From: an uncultured Prevotella sp.
GTDB taxonomy: Bacteria > Bacteroidota > Bacteroidia > Bacteroidales > Bacteroidaceae
Length of the DNA stretch: 64,000 nt
NCBI GenBank assembly: GCA_944320235.1
Contig: CALUGQ010000012.1
Location: 1 to 64,000 of the forward strand
Direction of reading: 5' to 3'
The notes beneath the pieces are model-generated. The model did not search any database. It had not been told where the DNA came from and worked only from the letters and a program-made list of their open reading frames with translations. Numbering within the stretch: the stretch's first letter is position 1; every line of letters starts with the position of its first letter. Below are positions 40,866 to 50,800 of the stretch, piece by piece. Both the position numbers and the translations under genes were made by a program.

Positions 40866-42515
40866 CTTGTCTTTCTCGCGTATCTCCACGCGGCGTATCT
40901 TGCCGCTGATGGTCTTTGGCAGCTCGTCGACGAACTCGATGACGCGCGGGTACTTGTACGGCGCGGTCTCGTGCTTGACGTGGTCCTGCAGTTCCTTCAC
41001 CAGCTCGTCGCCCGCGCGGTCGCGCCATGCCTTGCTGAGCACGATGGTGGCCTTCACCACCATGCCGCGTATCTCGTCGGGAACGCCCGTTATGGCGCAC
41101 TCAAGCACGGCGGGGTGGGTCATCAGTGCGCTCTCCACCTCGAACGGGCCGATGCGGTATCCGCTGCTCTTTATCACGTCGTCGATGCGGCCCACGAACC
41201 AGTAGTAGCCGTCTTCGTCGCGCCATGCCTCGTCGCCCGTGTGGTAAACGCCGTCGTGCCAGGCCTGGCGCGTAAGCTCCTCGTCGCGGTAGTACTCCTT
41301 GAACAGGCCTATGGGCTTGCCCTTGTCGGTGCGTATCACTATCTCGCCCTTCTCGCCGTCCTCGCAGGGCGTGCCGTCGGGCTTGACGAGGTCTATGTCG
41401 TACTGCGGGTTGGGCAGTCCCATGGAGCCTGGCTTCGGCTCCGTCCAGGGCATGGTGCCGAGGGTCATGGTGGTCTCGGTCTGGCCGAAGCCCTCCATGA
41501 GGCGTATGCCCGTTAGCTTGAAGAACTTGTCGTAGACGGCGGGGTTGAGTGCCTCGCCTGCCGTCGTGCAGTAGCGCAGCGAGGATACGTCGTATTTCGA
41601 GAAGTCCTCGTGAATCATGAAGCGGTAGACCGTGGGCGGCGCGCAGAACGACGTTATGCGGTATTTCTCGATCTGGCGCAGTATCTTGTCGGCGGTGAAC
41701 TTCTCGTGGTCGAACACGAACACGGCCGCGCCGGCGAACCACTGCCCGTAGAGCTTGCCCCAGACGGCCTTGCCCCAGCCCGTGTCGGCCACGGTGAGGT
41801 GGATGCTGTCTTCGGCGAGGTTATGCCAGAACACGCCCGTGGTCAAGTGGCCAAGGGCGTAGAGGAAGTCGTGGGCCACCATCTTCGGCTCGCCGCTCGT
41901 GCCGCTGGTGAAGTACATCAGCATGGTGTCCGAGTTGTCGTTTGGGTGCTCCGGGCGCACGAACGCCGGTGCCTCGGGCCACTCCTTGTGCCAGTCGTGG
42001 AAGCCCTCGGGCACCTCTGGGCCAACGCTCACGAGCACCTTGACCGACGGGCTCTCGGGCATGGCGGCAGCCACCTGCCCGAGCACATACTCCTCGCCCA
42101 CGCACACTATGGCCTTTATGCCGGCCCTCGTGTTGCGGTAGACGATGTCGTGCTTCGTGAGCATGTGCGTGGCGGGTATGGCCACGGCGCCTATCTTGTG
42201 CAGTGCCAGCATCGACAGCCAGAACTCGTAGCGGCGCTTGAGTATGAGCATCACCATGTCGCCCTTGCCGATGCCGAGCTGCATGAAGTAGGCCGCCGTG
42301 CGGTCGCTCTGCTCCTTGAGGTCGGCGAAGGTGAACTTGTGGCACGCGCCCTCGTCGTTTGTCCAGATGAGGGCCACCTTGTCGGGCTTTTCTTCTGCCC
42401 ATACGTCCATTACGTCGTAGGCGAAGTTGAACCTTTCAGGCACGATGAACTGAAGGTTCTTCTTGTAGTCATCCTGAGAAACGAAGCTTGTTTGCTTCAG
42501 AAATCTTTCTATCAT
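40851..42515 (-). CDS. Acyl-CoA synthetase (AMP-forming), medium-chain/acetyl type
   Basis: A 554-residue ANL-superfamily ligase. It has the P-loop MYFTSGTSGEPKM, the motif GLMEGFGQTETTM (here RLMEGFGQTETT), the hinge DEDGYYWFVGRIDDVIKSSGYRIGPFEVE and the catalytic lysine near KTISGKIRR. Such proteins in gut Bacteroidota lie next to an XRE-cupin regulator, as here, and probably activate acetate, propionate or other short acids; substrate not determined. The last codons come from an AT-rich repeat. Confidence 0.9.
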   Translation of the reverse strand: MIERFLKQTSFVSQDDYKKNLQFIVPERFNFAYDVMDVWAEEKPDKVALIWTNDEGACHKFTFADLKEQSDRTAAYFMQLGIGKGDMVMLILKRRYEFWLSMLALHKIGAVAIPATHMLTKHDIVYRNTRAGIKAIVCVGEEYVLGQVAAAMPESPSVKVLVSVGPEVPEGFHDWHKEWPEAPAFVRPEHPNDNSDTMLMYFTSGTSGEPKMVAHDFLYALGHLTTGVFWHNLAEDSIHLTVADTGWGKAVWGKLYGQWFAGAAVFVFDHEKFTADKILRQIEKYRITSFCAPPTVYRFMIHEDFSKYDVSSLRYCTTAGEALNPAVYDKFFKLTGIRLMEGFGQTETTMTLGTMPWTEPKPGSMGLPNPQYDIDLVKPDGTPCEDGEKGEIVIRTDKGKPIGLFKEYYRDEELTRQAWHDGVYHTGDEAWRDEDGYYWFVGRIDDVIKSSGYRIGPFEVESALMTHPAVLECAITGVPDEIRGMVVKATIVLSKAWRDRAGDELVKELQDHVKHETAPYKYPRVIEFVDELPKTISGKIRRVEIREKDKKVKN

Positions 42516-42537
42516 GTTCGGTTCTTGTTTTTGCGGA

Positions 42538-42590
42538 GTTGTCTTTGTGGAATTCTTTTTGTGGAATTGTTTTGTGGTGTTCTTTTAGGG
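42538..42590. repeat. TTTGTGGAATT short tandem repeats before the acyl-CoA synthetase
   Basis: CTTTGTGGAATTC, TTTTTGTGGAATT and GTTTTGTGGTGTTC follow each other. On the gene strand this is CCACAAA repeated about every 15 nt in the leader. The core TTCCACAAA also occurs in the 22-bp repeat at 27.2 kb. The flanking 42600-42660 contains CTCCCACGTTGTTC repeats. Confidence 0.5.
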
Positions 42591-42708
42591 GAGTTGCGGT
42601 AAATGCCAGTCACTTTGCTCCCACGTTGTTCACGTGCTTCTCCCACGTTGTTCCCACGTTATGTCAGGCTTGCAGCCAGCCCCATCTGAGGCCGTGTCTG
42701 CCCCTTCC

Positions 42709-42747
42709 GCATATTTTTTAATTCTTAATTTTTAACTTTTAATTTAA
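42709..42747 (+). repeat. AT-rich element, gene-end copy at the XRE-cupin gene
   Basis: GCATATTTTTTAATTCTTAA then TTTTTAACTTTTAATTTAA, a slightly diverged copy in the gene-end orientation. It contains the stop codon of the XRE-cupin gene. Confidence 0.85.
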
Positions 42748-43298
42748 ATGACCACCACGAGGAACTTCACCGGCCGCCCGCCGAGCGCCCTCATGCAGTG
42801 GGGCTGCGTGGCGTCGAAGTAGATGCTGTCGCCCTCGCCCAGCTCCATCACCTTGTCGCCGATGGTTATCTCCATGCGGCCCTCCACGATGTAATTGAAC
42901 TCCTGCCCGTCGTGCGAGTTCTTGCTGTACTTGCGGTCGCCGGGCAGCGGGTCCACCTGTGTCATGAACGGGTCCACCTTGCGCCCGCGGAAGCCGCTGG
43001 CCAGGCTCTGGTACTTGTACTCCTTGCGCCTTTCCACGCTCAGGCCCTGGCCCTTGCGCGTAAGGAAGTAGGCGCTCATGCGCGGTTCCTCGCCGAACAT
43101 TAGCACGTCGAGCGCTATGCCGTAGCGCTTGGCTATGCGCGAGAGGCGGTATACCGACGGGTCGGCCTCGCCGGCTTCTATCTTCATGTAGTGTTCAAGG
43201 GTGATGCCGCACAGCTCGGCCACTTCCTCGGCCGGTATGTCGAGCACTTCGCGCAGCCCTTTCAGCCGCTGTCCTATTTGCTTTATTGCTTCATCCAT
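42744..43298 (-). CDS. XRE-family regulator with C-terminal cupin
   Basis: A 184-residue transcription factor. The N-terminal lambda-repressor-type helix-turn-helix runs IGQRLKGLREVLDIPAEEVAELCGITLEHYMKIEAGEADPS. The C-terminal cupin_2 domain has SHDGQEFNYIVEGRMEITIG and FDATQPHCMRAL, which could bind a metal and small ligand. It is 229 nt upstream of the acyl-CoA synthetase, its usual partner, and probably controls it. The ATG at 43298 (MDEAIKQIG) is chosen. Confidence 0.92.
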   Translation of the reverse strand: MDEAIKQIGQRLKGLREVLDIPAEEVAELCGITLEHYMKIEAGEADPSVYRLSRIAKRYGIALDVLMFGEEPRMSAYFLTRKGQGLSVERRKEYKYQSLASGFRGRKVDPFMTQVDPLPGDRKYSKNSHDGQEFNYIVEGRMEITIGDKVMELGEGDSIYFDATQPHCMRALGGRPVKFLVVVI

Positions 43299-43322
43299 GG
43301 GTGAAAATAGTTTTGAATCGCA

Positions 43323-43330
43323 CAAAAATA
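43323..43330 (-). promoter_or_regulatory. Promoter -7 box of the XRE-cupin gene
   Basis: Minus-strand TATTTTTG, 24 nt before the ATG. No clear -33 box. Confidence 0.55.
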
Positions 43331-43498
43331 CTAATAATCCGTGACATATTGCTGCTTCCGTGGCAATATTTAACGATATTCAGCATATCGCCCCGTTCGT
43401 AGGCGAAAGTGGCTCTTCCAGCCACTCATGATTGCAAACCCGCTGCTACGGATGTTTGCATAAGCCGAACTCACGTTAACTCCTTCAGCTCCAATTTC

Positions 43499-44419
43499 TC
43501 AAGGATGTCTCGGCCTTATGCGCTTGAGCAGCTGCGTAAGGTTTTCTTTTATGCTACGGTTGAGTATAACCAGGACGACAGCAGCCAATATGAGCGTTAT
43601 TCCTACGGCCTCGCTCAACGTGAAATCCTCACCAAACACTATCGCACCGATGCACACCGCCGTGACAGGCTCAAGCGCACCGAGGATTGAAGTGAGCGTG
43701 CCGCCGATGTTGCGCACGGCCAGCAGCAGCGTGATGTTTGATATTACGGTAGGCGCAACGGCCAGCAACACAACATTGACCGTCGACACGGCGTCGGGCA
43801 AAGGCTGCACCCCATCGCCCAGGCCGTTCTTTACGGCGAACATCAGCGTGGTGAACACAAAGACGTAGAACGCCAGCTTGCGGCTGTGCATATCCCTTAC
43901 GCGCGACTTGTTCACGGCGATTATATAGCTTGCATACCCCACTGCGGAAAGCAGCACCACGCCTACCCCGGCCGGGTCGAGCCTCAGTTCCGTGCCGTTG
44001 AGCGAAAGTTTTGCCACTCCGGCTATAGCCAGCACAACGGCCGTCCACGTAACCCACGACGCCTTTTCCCTGAAAAGCGCGAACATAAGCAGCGTTACGA
44101 ACACCGGGTAAGTAAAGTGGAGCGTAGTGGCAACGCCTGCGCCCATGGACTCGTAACCATAAAGCAGGAACATTGACGAGGCAGTGTAAAACACCGCCAG
44201 CAGCATGATGACCTCCAGGTCGCGCCAGCTTACCTTGAACGGCTCCTTCTTGACAACCATAATCAGCGCCAATGCCGCCGTAGCCGTAATGAAACGGTAA
44301 AACAATATGGAGTCTGACGCCATGCCCTTCTGCATCAGCGGCAGCGTGAACAGCGGAATGAGACCGAACGTGACCGATGTGGCCACGCCGTACATAAAGC
44401 CCTTTACCTTAGCATTCAT
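43499..44419 (-). CDS. EamA-family DMT transporter
   Basis: A 306-residue inner-membrane protein of two EamA repeats, ten hydrophobic helices in total: the first runs from KGFMYGVATSVTFGLIPLF and the second from AGVGVVLLSAVGYASYIIA. Repeat 2 ends with the family element LGALEPVTAVCIGAIVFGE. It exports or imports small metabolites; substrate unknown. The promoter's -7 box lies 30 nt upstream, but a MITE has been inserted between -7 and -33. The gap to the XRE gene (43331-43498) shows nothing else. Confidence 0.9.
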   Translation of the reverse strand: MNAKVKGFMYGVATSVTFGLIPLFTLPLMQKGMASDSILFYRFITATAALALIMVVKKEPFKVSWRDLEVIMLLAVFYTASSMFLLYGYESMGAGVATTLHFTYPVFVTLLMFALFREKASWVTWTAVVLAIAGVAKLSLNGTELRLDPAGVGVVLLSAVGYASYIIAVNKSRVRDMHSRKLAFYVFVFTTLMFAVKNGLGDGVQPLPDAVSTVNVVLLAVAPTVISNITLLLAVRNIGGTLTSILGALEPVTAVCIGAIVFGEDFTLSEAVGITLILAAVVLVILNRSIKENLTQLLKRIRPRHP

Positions 44420-44449
44420 TTTTTATATATAAACTCAGATTCGGAGTGC

Positions 44450-44457
44450 AAAGGTAC
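44450..44457 (-). promoter_or_regulatory. Promoter -7 box of the EamA gene, split by a MITE
   Basis: Minus-strand TACCTTTG with the MITE beginning 12 nt upstream. The native -33 TTTG is now at 44653-44656. Removing the MITE and one TSD would restore a 20-nt spacer. Confidence 0.75.
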
Positions 44458-44469
44458 AAACTTAACTGA

Positions 44470-44641
44470 GAAGCTGTTTTGATTTTATCAAAATTGAATT
44501 TATCTCAGTCGTTTTGAATGCCTTTTCGGCCATGTTCGTCCGTTTGTTTCGTCACATAGCCCGCTATGCTCCTCGCCAAACGGGCAAATATGCCTCGAAA
44601 ATTCAGTTCAAACCGACAGTTGATAAAATCAAAACAGCTTC
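44470..44641. mobile_element. 172-bp MITE, copy 1
   Basis: The ends GAAGCTGTTTTGATTTTATC and their inverse form terminal inverted repeats of about 22 bp. A TGA target duplication flanks it (44467-44469 and 44642-44644). It has no coding capacity. It is 165/172 identical by hand count to the copy at 58241, in the same orientation. TNA duplications suggest movement by an IS5-like transposase; that is inference. Confidence 0.9.
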
Positions 44642-44772
44642 TGAGAAAAAAACAAATACATTCCATCAATTCTTCCGGCCGGAAAACATTGGCACGGCAT
44701 AAAACTCATCCGGCTAAACCATACAACGTATGGCACCTTTCACCCAGTAAAAGGCCATGTTCCATGGCGCAG

Positions 44773-44807
44773 AAAGGCCGCCTTTCGTGCTCCGAAAGGC
44801 GGCCTTT
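44773..44807. terminator. Bidirectional terminator after the fibronectin-III giant gene
   Basis: A perfect 15-bp stem AAAGGCCGCCTTTCG, loop TGCTC, then its complement, followed by TTTT on the plus strand and preceded by A-rich sequence on the minus strand. It lies 49 nt past the gene's stop. Confidence 0.8.
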
Positions 44808-44855
44808 TATGAAGACACCGCTCAACGGGTGTAATTTCAGAGTTCAGCCGTTGGC

Positions 44856-47800
44856 CTATCTTGCGGCCTTTACAAACTTCACGGCATCGTTTCCGGCCTT
44901 GACGATATACGTTCCGTCAGAGATGGCCGCTGCCGGGATTACATGCACATACGCGTCGGCCGATGTGCCGCTGTAGAGCACTGCCCCGTTAACGTCATAA
45001 AGAACTACTGCCGTTCCGGGCTTCAGGCCGTACACCTTGATTTCGTCGTCATCCGCGGCAACACGAAGTCCGCTCTCGCTCTTGGAACCGTTTATGCCGG
45101 TTGCGGTGAGCGTAACGGGAGCTGAATACTTCTCGCCTGATGCCGAATAGACGGCAGACACCTGATACTCAAGGTATTTGTTGTCTATCGGTTTGTCGTC
45201 GGTGTAAGTCGTTGCCGTCACCTTTTCCGTGTTCAGACGCTCACGGTTACGGTAAACGTTGTAGCCCATGAACGCGTTTTTCTGCGACTTGGCCTCTGCC
45301 TCTGCCGGCACAGACACAAGTTTGCTGCCTGCCGGCGAAGCCTTGGGGGCAAACGCCTTGCGCGCCCTGCTCATGGCCTTTGCAGGCCCAAGGGGAACGT
45401 TTGAGTAAGGACTCAAGCCTATGGAGATGTTCCAGTTGGCGTCGATGCCTGTTTCAGAGTCGTTGAGCAATCCCCACGTCTTGCCGTCGTTGGAATATAG
45501 GTTGCCCCTTCCGCTGTTTGCAGGGCCACGGTCATAGCCGAGCGGGGCGGTTATTTCGTTGTGCTCTATGTAAAGGGCCACGAGCAGGTCCTTCGACGTG
45601 TTGATGGCGAGAGGCTCGTCAAGCTTGACGTTGTTGAACGAATACTGGCGCATCGTTGGCACGTACTGCTGGCGCACGAGGGTGTTGCCTTCATAGATAA
45701 GGATGAACAGCGCGTCGGGTATCTGGTTGATGTAGAACTCGACATCGGTAAGTGTCAGCTGCTCATAATCCTTAAGGTCGTCGGCGTACCAGCGTGCTCC
45801 TGCGTAGAACGCGCCTCCGCTTGACAGTCCTCCGGCGTCATAGCTGTTGCCGTCGTGCCAGCGCAGGTAGAACGGTTCGCCCAATGCCGGGAACTGCCAG
45901 CTAAGCTTTACGGAGCCGTCAGGCTCGTATCCGGCGGTAAGTCCTGTCGGTGCAAGTCCGCCGTTGTCATAGTCAAGGTCAATGCCAACCTTCTCCGACA
46001 GGTCGCTGACAGCCGCCATCGGTGTGGTGAGGCGTACCTGGTAGTCGTAGTGGCCGGGCAGCAGGTTGCGGTCTATGTAGCTTATGCCCTGCACAGGCTC
46101 CGTGTTGATTTGCTCGCCGTCGCGGAATATGTCGTAGGCGTAGACGTTCTGCACGGGTTCAGATGCGAACAGGCGCACCGCGTCGACAAGTTGTGGGGTC
46201 ACGCCAGCATCCTTCCTTATGGCGATGTACGACGTTCCGGCAGGTATCTCCGCCTCAACCTCGCTCCATGCCTCGTTGGTCTGATATACGTTCATGCGTA
46301 TGAAGTCGGCGTCGTCAGTGCCTCCGATTGAGCGCAAGAGCGTCAGGGAGCCGTGCCCGTTGTGGTCGTCGGCGTTGCGCACGGCCATCTTCAGGTGGGT
46401 GCTTCCGTTCACAGGAATGATGATTGTGGCCTTGTCATTCTCGTCGGCGGTTATCGCCTTCGTGCCGTCGTATGCATAGTCGGCTGTCGCCTTCCATGCG
46501 TTGCCGGTGTTGCCCCATCCGTCTATTTTTACGGGAGCCTGCAGTTCGGCCTCCTCGAAGCCTTCGGCCAAGGCTGCGCCGGTGTTCATCTGCGGGTCAA
46601 CGAACGATAGCAAGACATTGTAGCCGTAAGTGGACTGCACTGCCTTTACGTCGGCAGGCACTTCAGCCGTGCCCTTGGGCAGGATCTGTACGTCTGCCGT
46701 CGCACGGCTGTCTGACGTGCTTCCGTCTATATATACCGTCTCGACTTCATACTTGTAAGACCCTTCCTCGTCAAGACTTTCCGCAAAATAGCGGCGTGTC
46801 AGCGGTTCGTCGTTCAGCTTGTCGCCGTTGCGGTAAACGTTGTAGCCCGCAACCCCGCTCACGCTTTCAAGCTCGATGAACGCGAACTTGGTGTTGGCGT
46901 CCTGGCGTTGCAGTGCCAAGGCAAGGAACTTGGAGCCGTCGGGGCGCGACACAACAGACATACCTCCGGCTGAGGCCGTTGATATTCCTGTTATCTCGGA
47001 GTAAGCTGTCACGTCGATACTGCCCACCCGCTGCGATGTCGCGAAGTCGTAAATGCCGATTGTGCGGGTGTTGTCGCCGCCCTGTTCGAAGGCGTACAGC
47101 AGGCCGTCATTATATGCCGTGCCGCTTGCTCCGAGCAATGCCGGGCCGTTGCCAATCTTGCTTCCGTCCTTCCTTACGTAGATGCTTGTTTCCCAGTCGC
47201 CAACCTCGAAGCCGCCATTGCCGCCGTCAAGTTCGGGGATGTATGCCAGGTGGCGTGAGAACTCGGAGATGGTCATCGTGGCAAGTACCGTGTGCGACTC
47301 CATGTCAACCTTGTAAAAGCTGGTGCTGTAATCGCTCACATAGAAGTCGGTTCCGTCGTAAACGATGTTCCTTATGCCCTCGATGCCGTCTATTGTAAAG
47401 CTTTCGATGTACTCTCCGTCCATCGAGTACTTGTTTACATAGCCGTCCTTAGAGTAAGTGGAGGTGTAGATGAAGTTGTTGTCCGATGCTATGCCCATCT
47501 CAACTCCCTCGTCATGACCCGTAAAAGAGTTGACATATTCCGGCATGTCGCTGTCAACCGTTACGGGGCGTGTCGTGATGTCGGCTTTCAAGGTATGCGT
47601 TCCGTCCGTAGGATAGTCCCAGCGCATGGTTACATCCCTGTTGATGTTCACGTTGGCGTCAACCGCCGATGGTGCGTAACGGTTGCTTATGCCGATTATA
47701 TTGACGCTTACGCGCTCGCTTTCAGCCGACTCTCCGCCGTCAGAATAAACCGAAGTGACCGTATATTCGTGAGTTCCGGCCTCGCCGGCAACATCGGTAT

Positions 47801-50800
47801 AGCTCGTTTCCGTCACCAAGCCACCGTTCACCTTCACACCGTCGCGGTACACGTTGTAACCATAAGGGGCCTCTTCCGTTGCGCTTTCAGAAGGCTCCAA
47901 GTTCACTTTGATGTTGAAGTTGCCCGATATGCCCTGGTAAGAAGCCGGGAACCATGTATTGCCGTCCATCGAAAGGAGGTTGCCCTTGCCGTCAACGGTC
48001 TGGCTGTCGTCCATTCCCAAAGGCCTGATGTCTTGCGCATTCTGCAACTGGAAAGCGAACCTGTACTCCGAACAAGGCTCGATATAAAGCGGCTCGTCTA
48101 TGGTCACATCGGTATATGTGCCGTCATAAATGAAGTTCGCGTTGTATATCTTCGAATAAACCGTTTCGCCGTCTTTATACACGAACAGCCTGAGGTATGA
48201 GCAAGGGTTGACGAGTTGCACCGATACCGACGATATGCGCTTGTTGCGATAAGGCACAAGGTCGTCAACGTCCCACGCCGACGCAGCATAGAATGTGCCG
48301 CCTTCCGAAACGCCCATTGCATCGGCATGCACGCCGGTAGACCACGATGCGCTGGCCGCCTCGCCTGCGTTTGCAAGCGGCGACTTCCACGTAAGGTTGA
48401 CGCTCGTGTTGCCTTCAACCGTAGCGGCTGGTTCAAGCGGAGCGTAATACTGCGCGCCTTGCTTTACGAAAGCAGCCACAGAATCTGACGGAAGCGACTC
48501 AACGTCGCCGTCATATACGGCTGTCACCTTATAATGATACTCTCCATATACAAGCTTGTCGTCAGTGAACGTGGTCTCTTTTACGGTTTCCGTGTTCATT
48601 TTGGTGCCGTCGCGGTAGACATTGTAGCCCTTTGGCAAGCGTGCTTCGTCGCCCGGCTTCCATGTAATCTGCACCGAAGCCTGGCCCGGCTCAGCCTTAA
48701 GCCCTACGGGGCGCGGCGACGCTGCTGCGGCGTTGACGTTCATGTTTACGGTCAACGCTTGTTTCCCCAGTTCGGGAACAGTCAGTATTTCGGCCGAGGT
48801 TGCAAACTTGTCGCCGTTCTTTGCGTCAACGGAATTGAAGCCGAAGGTGATGTTCTGGCTTTCGCCGGGCTGTATTGTGCCGTGCTTCGGCGACATTGCA
48901 ACCCATTTGCCGGTCTCGCAAAGAGTGTAGTTGAATATCAGTCCGGGCGACTGCTGCAGCACTCCGGTAAGCGTAAGCGTACCCTCCTTTATGTCGAACG
49001 ACGACGACAGGCCGCCAAGCCTGTTCACTCCCGTGGTGGCATCGCCTATTTTGTAGCCCGGAACATCGGTGGCAAGATGCTTTACGCCGGTAAGGCGCGC
49101 CCTGTTCAAGTCGTATTGATATATCGTGATGCAGTCAATCATGTTCTCCGAGGCTGTTCCGTCGGCCAGCCAGAGGTAAGGGCCGCCGGGCGTAACGTTG
49201 TCATAGGCCGAGCCAATGACCGAAAGGGTAGTGTTGCGGTCAAAAACCGCAACCGGCACATTGATTTTTCCTGCCATGTCGATAAGGCCCAGCGTGTTCC
49301 ATCCGCCAATCCAAAGACCGCCAAGGTCGGGGTCGTAGCAGCAGTGGGTGATTTTCAGGGAAGGCAAGGCATCCACCGTAATGATGTCGGCCACACGCTT
49401 GTTGTAGAAGTCGAACTTGAACACACGGTTTGTGCCGTCGCCACCGTAGAAGTAGCGTCCGTCGAAAGTGAGGTCGTAAACGGGGTAATACATGTCGGGC
49501 AAGCGGAAGCGTTCAACGAACTTCCCGTCCTTGTCGTACTTCCAGAACTCGCCAAGCTCGGTGAACGAGCTGGTGTAGTAGTTCTCGCCGTCGAACGCTA
49601 CGCACGACTGTAGGTCGCCCGACGCGGTGAATGTGCCTTGCATTTCCCAAAGGCGCGACGCGTCGCCGCTGCCGGCCTTATGCTGTGTATTGAGATACCA
49701 TGTCATCGGGCCGTCGCCGGCATTGCTCAAGGTTACGGTCTTCTCCGCGCTGCTTTCAGCCGCGATTTCGGCTGTCACGTCGGTTGCCGACAATGATATA
49801 ACAGGCCGTTTAAGCTCTGCGGTGAATGCGTTTTCGCCTTCCTTGCTCACGGTCCACTCGCCTTCATATATGTTATAGCCGCCGTTCACGATTGAAACGG
49901 TGTACGTGTCGTCCTCTATTTCGCCGAACACGGCCTTGCCGTCATCGCCGGTGGTGGCTGTGTACACGCCTCCCGACTTGCCTGTAAGCGTTACGGGGCA
50001 TCCTGCAACAGCTCCGTCGGCCGACGTCACGGTGAGCGTAGCCGTTGTCCATTCGGGATTCCAAATCTTTATGTCGTCAACATACCAGTAGTCGATGTAC
50101 GTCGCCACGCGTCCGTAAGCGCGGAAACGCACGCGGAAGAGGTTGCTGTCGAGCTGGCTGCCGATGTTGTACTGGCATACTTTCCAGTCGAAAGCGCCCT
50201 GCTTGTTGTCGAATGTCGCCACGTTCTTCCACGTCTGTCCGCCGTCGCTGGTCACTTCCACTGCAAGGTAGTCGTCGTTCTCATGGCGCTCGTTTTGCAG
50301 TTTCAGGTTGAAGCGCAGGTAAGTGGCAGCCCTGTTTTCGGTGTTGAGCTCGCTTGTCACGAGCGACTGGTCGTAATTTACCTGGCTTGAATATCCGAAA
50401 GTTGCGCACGGGTCTACAAGCCCCTTGGCATAGTAGTCAATGCCCCAGTTGTTGCTTTCGTTGGCGTCTTCGTTCACCGTGCTCCACTTGTGTTCGGCCA
50501 GGGTCCATGTCTCGAAGTCGTCCTCGAAAGGCAGAAGCCTGATGTCGGGCACTTCAACCGTCAACGCTTCAGACCGCTCCGACTCGCTCCCGTCAGAATA
50601 AACAGCGGTCACCGTGTAGCTGTACGTGCCGTACTCATCAACCGTATCGGTATATCTCACCTCGTTGACAGGCTCTTTGTTTACCTTCGTGTCGCCACGG
50701 TACACGTTGAAGCCGGTGAGTTTTGCCCCTGTGGCAGGCGCTCTCATCGGCATCACATCCGGGCGCACATTGTTCGTGCCGATGAAGATGTCGTCGATGA

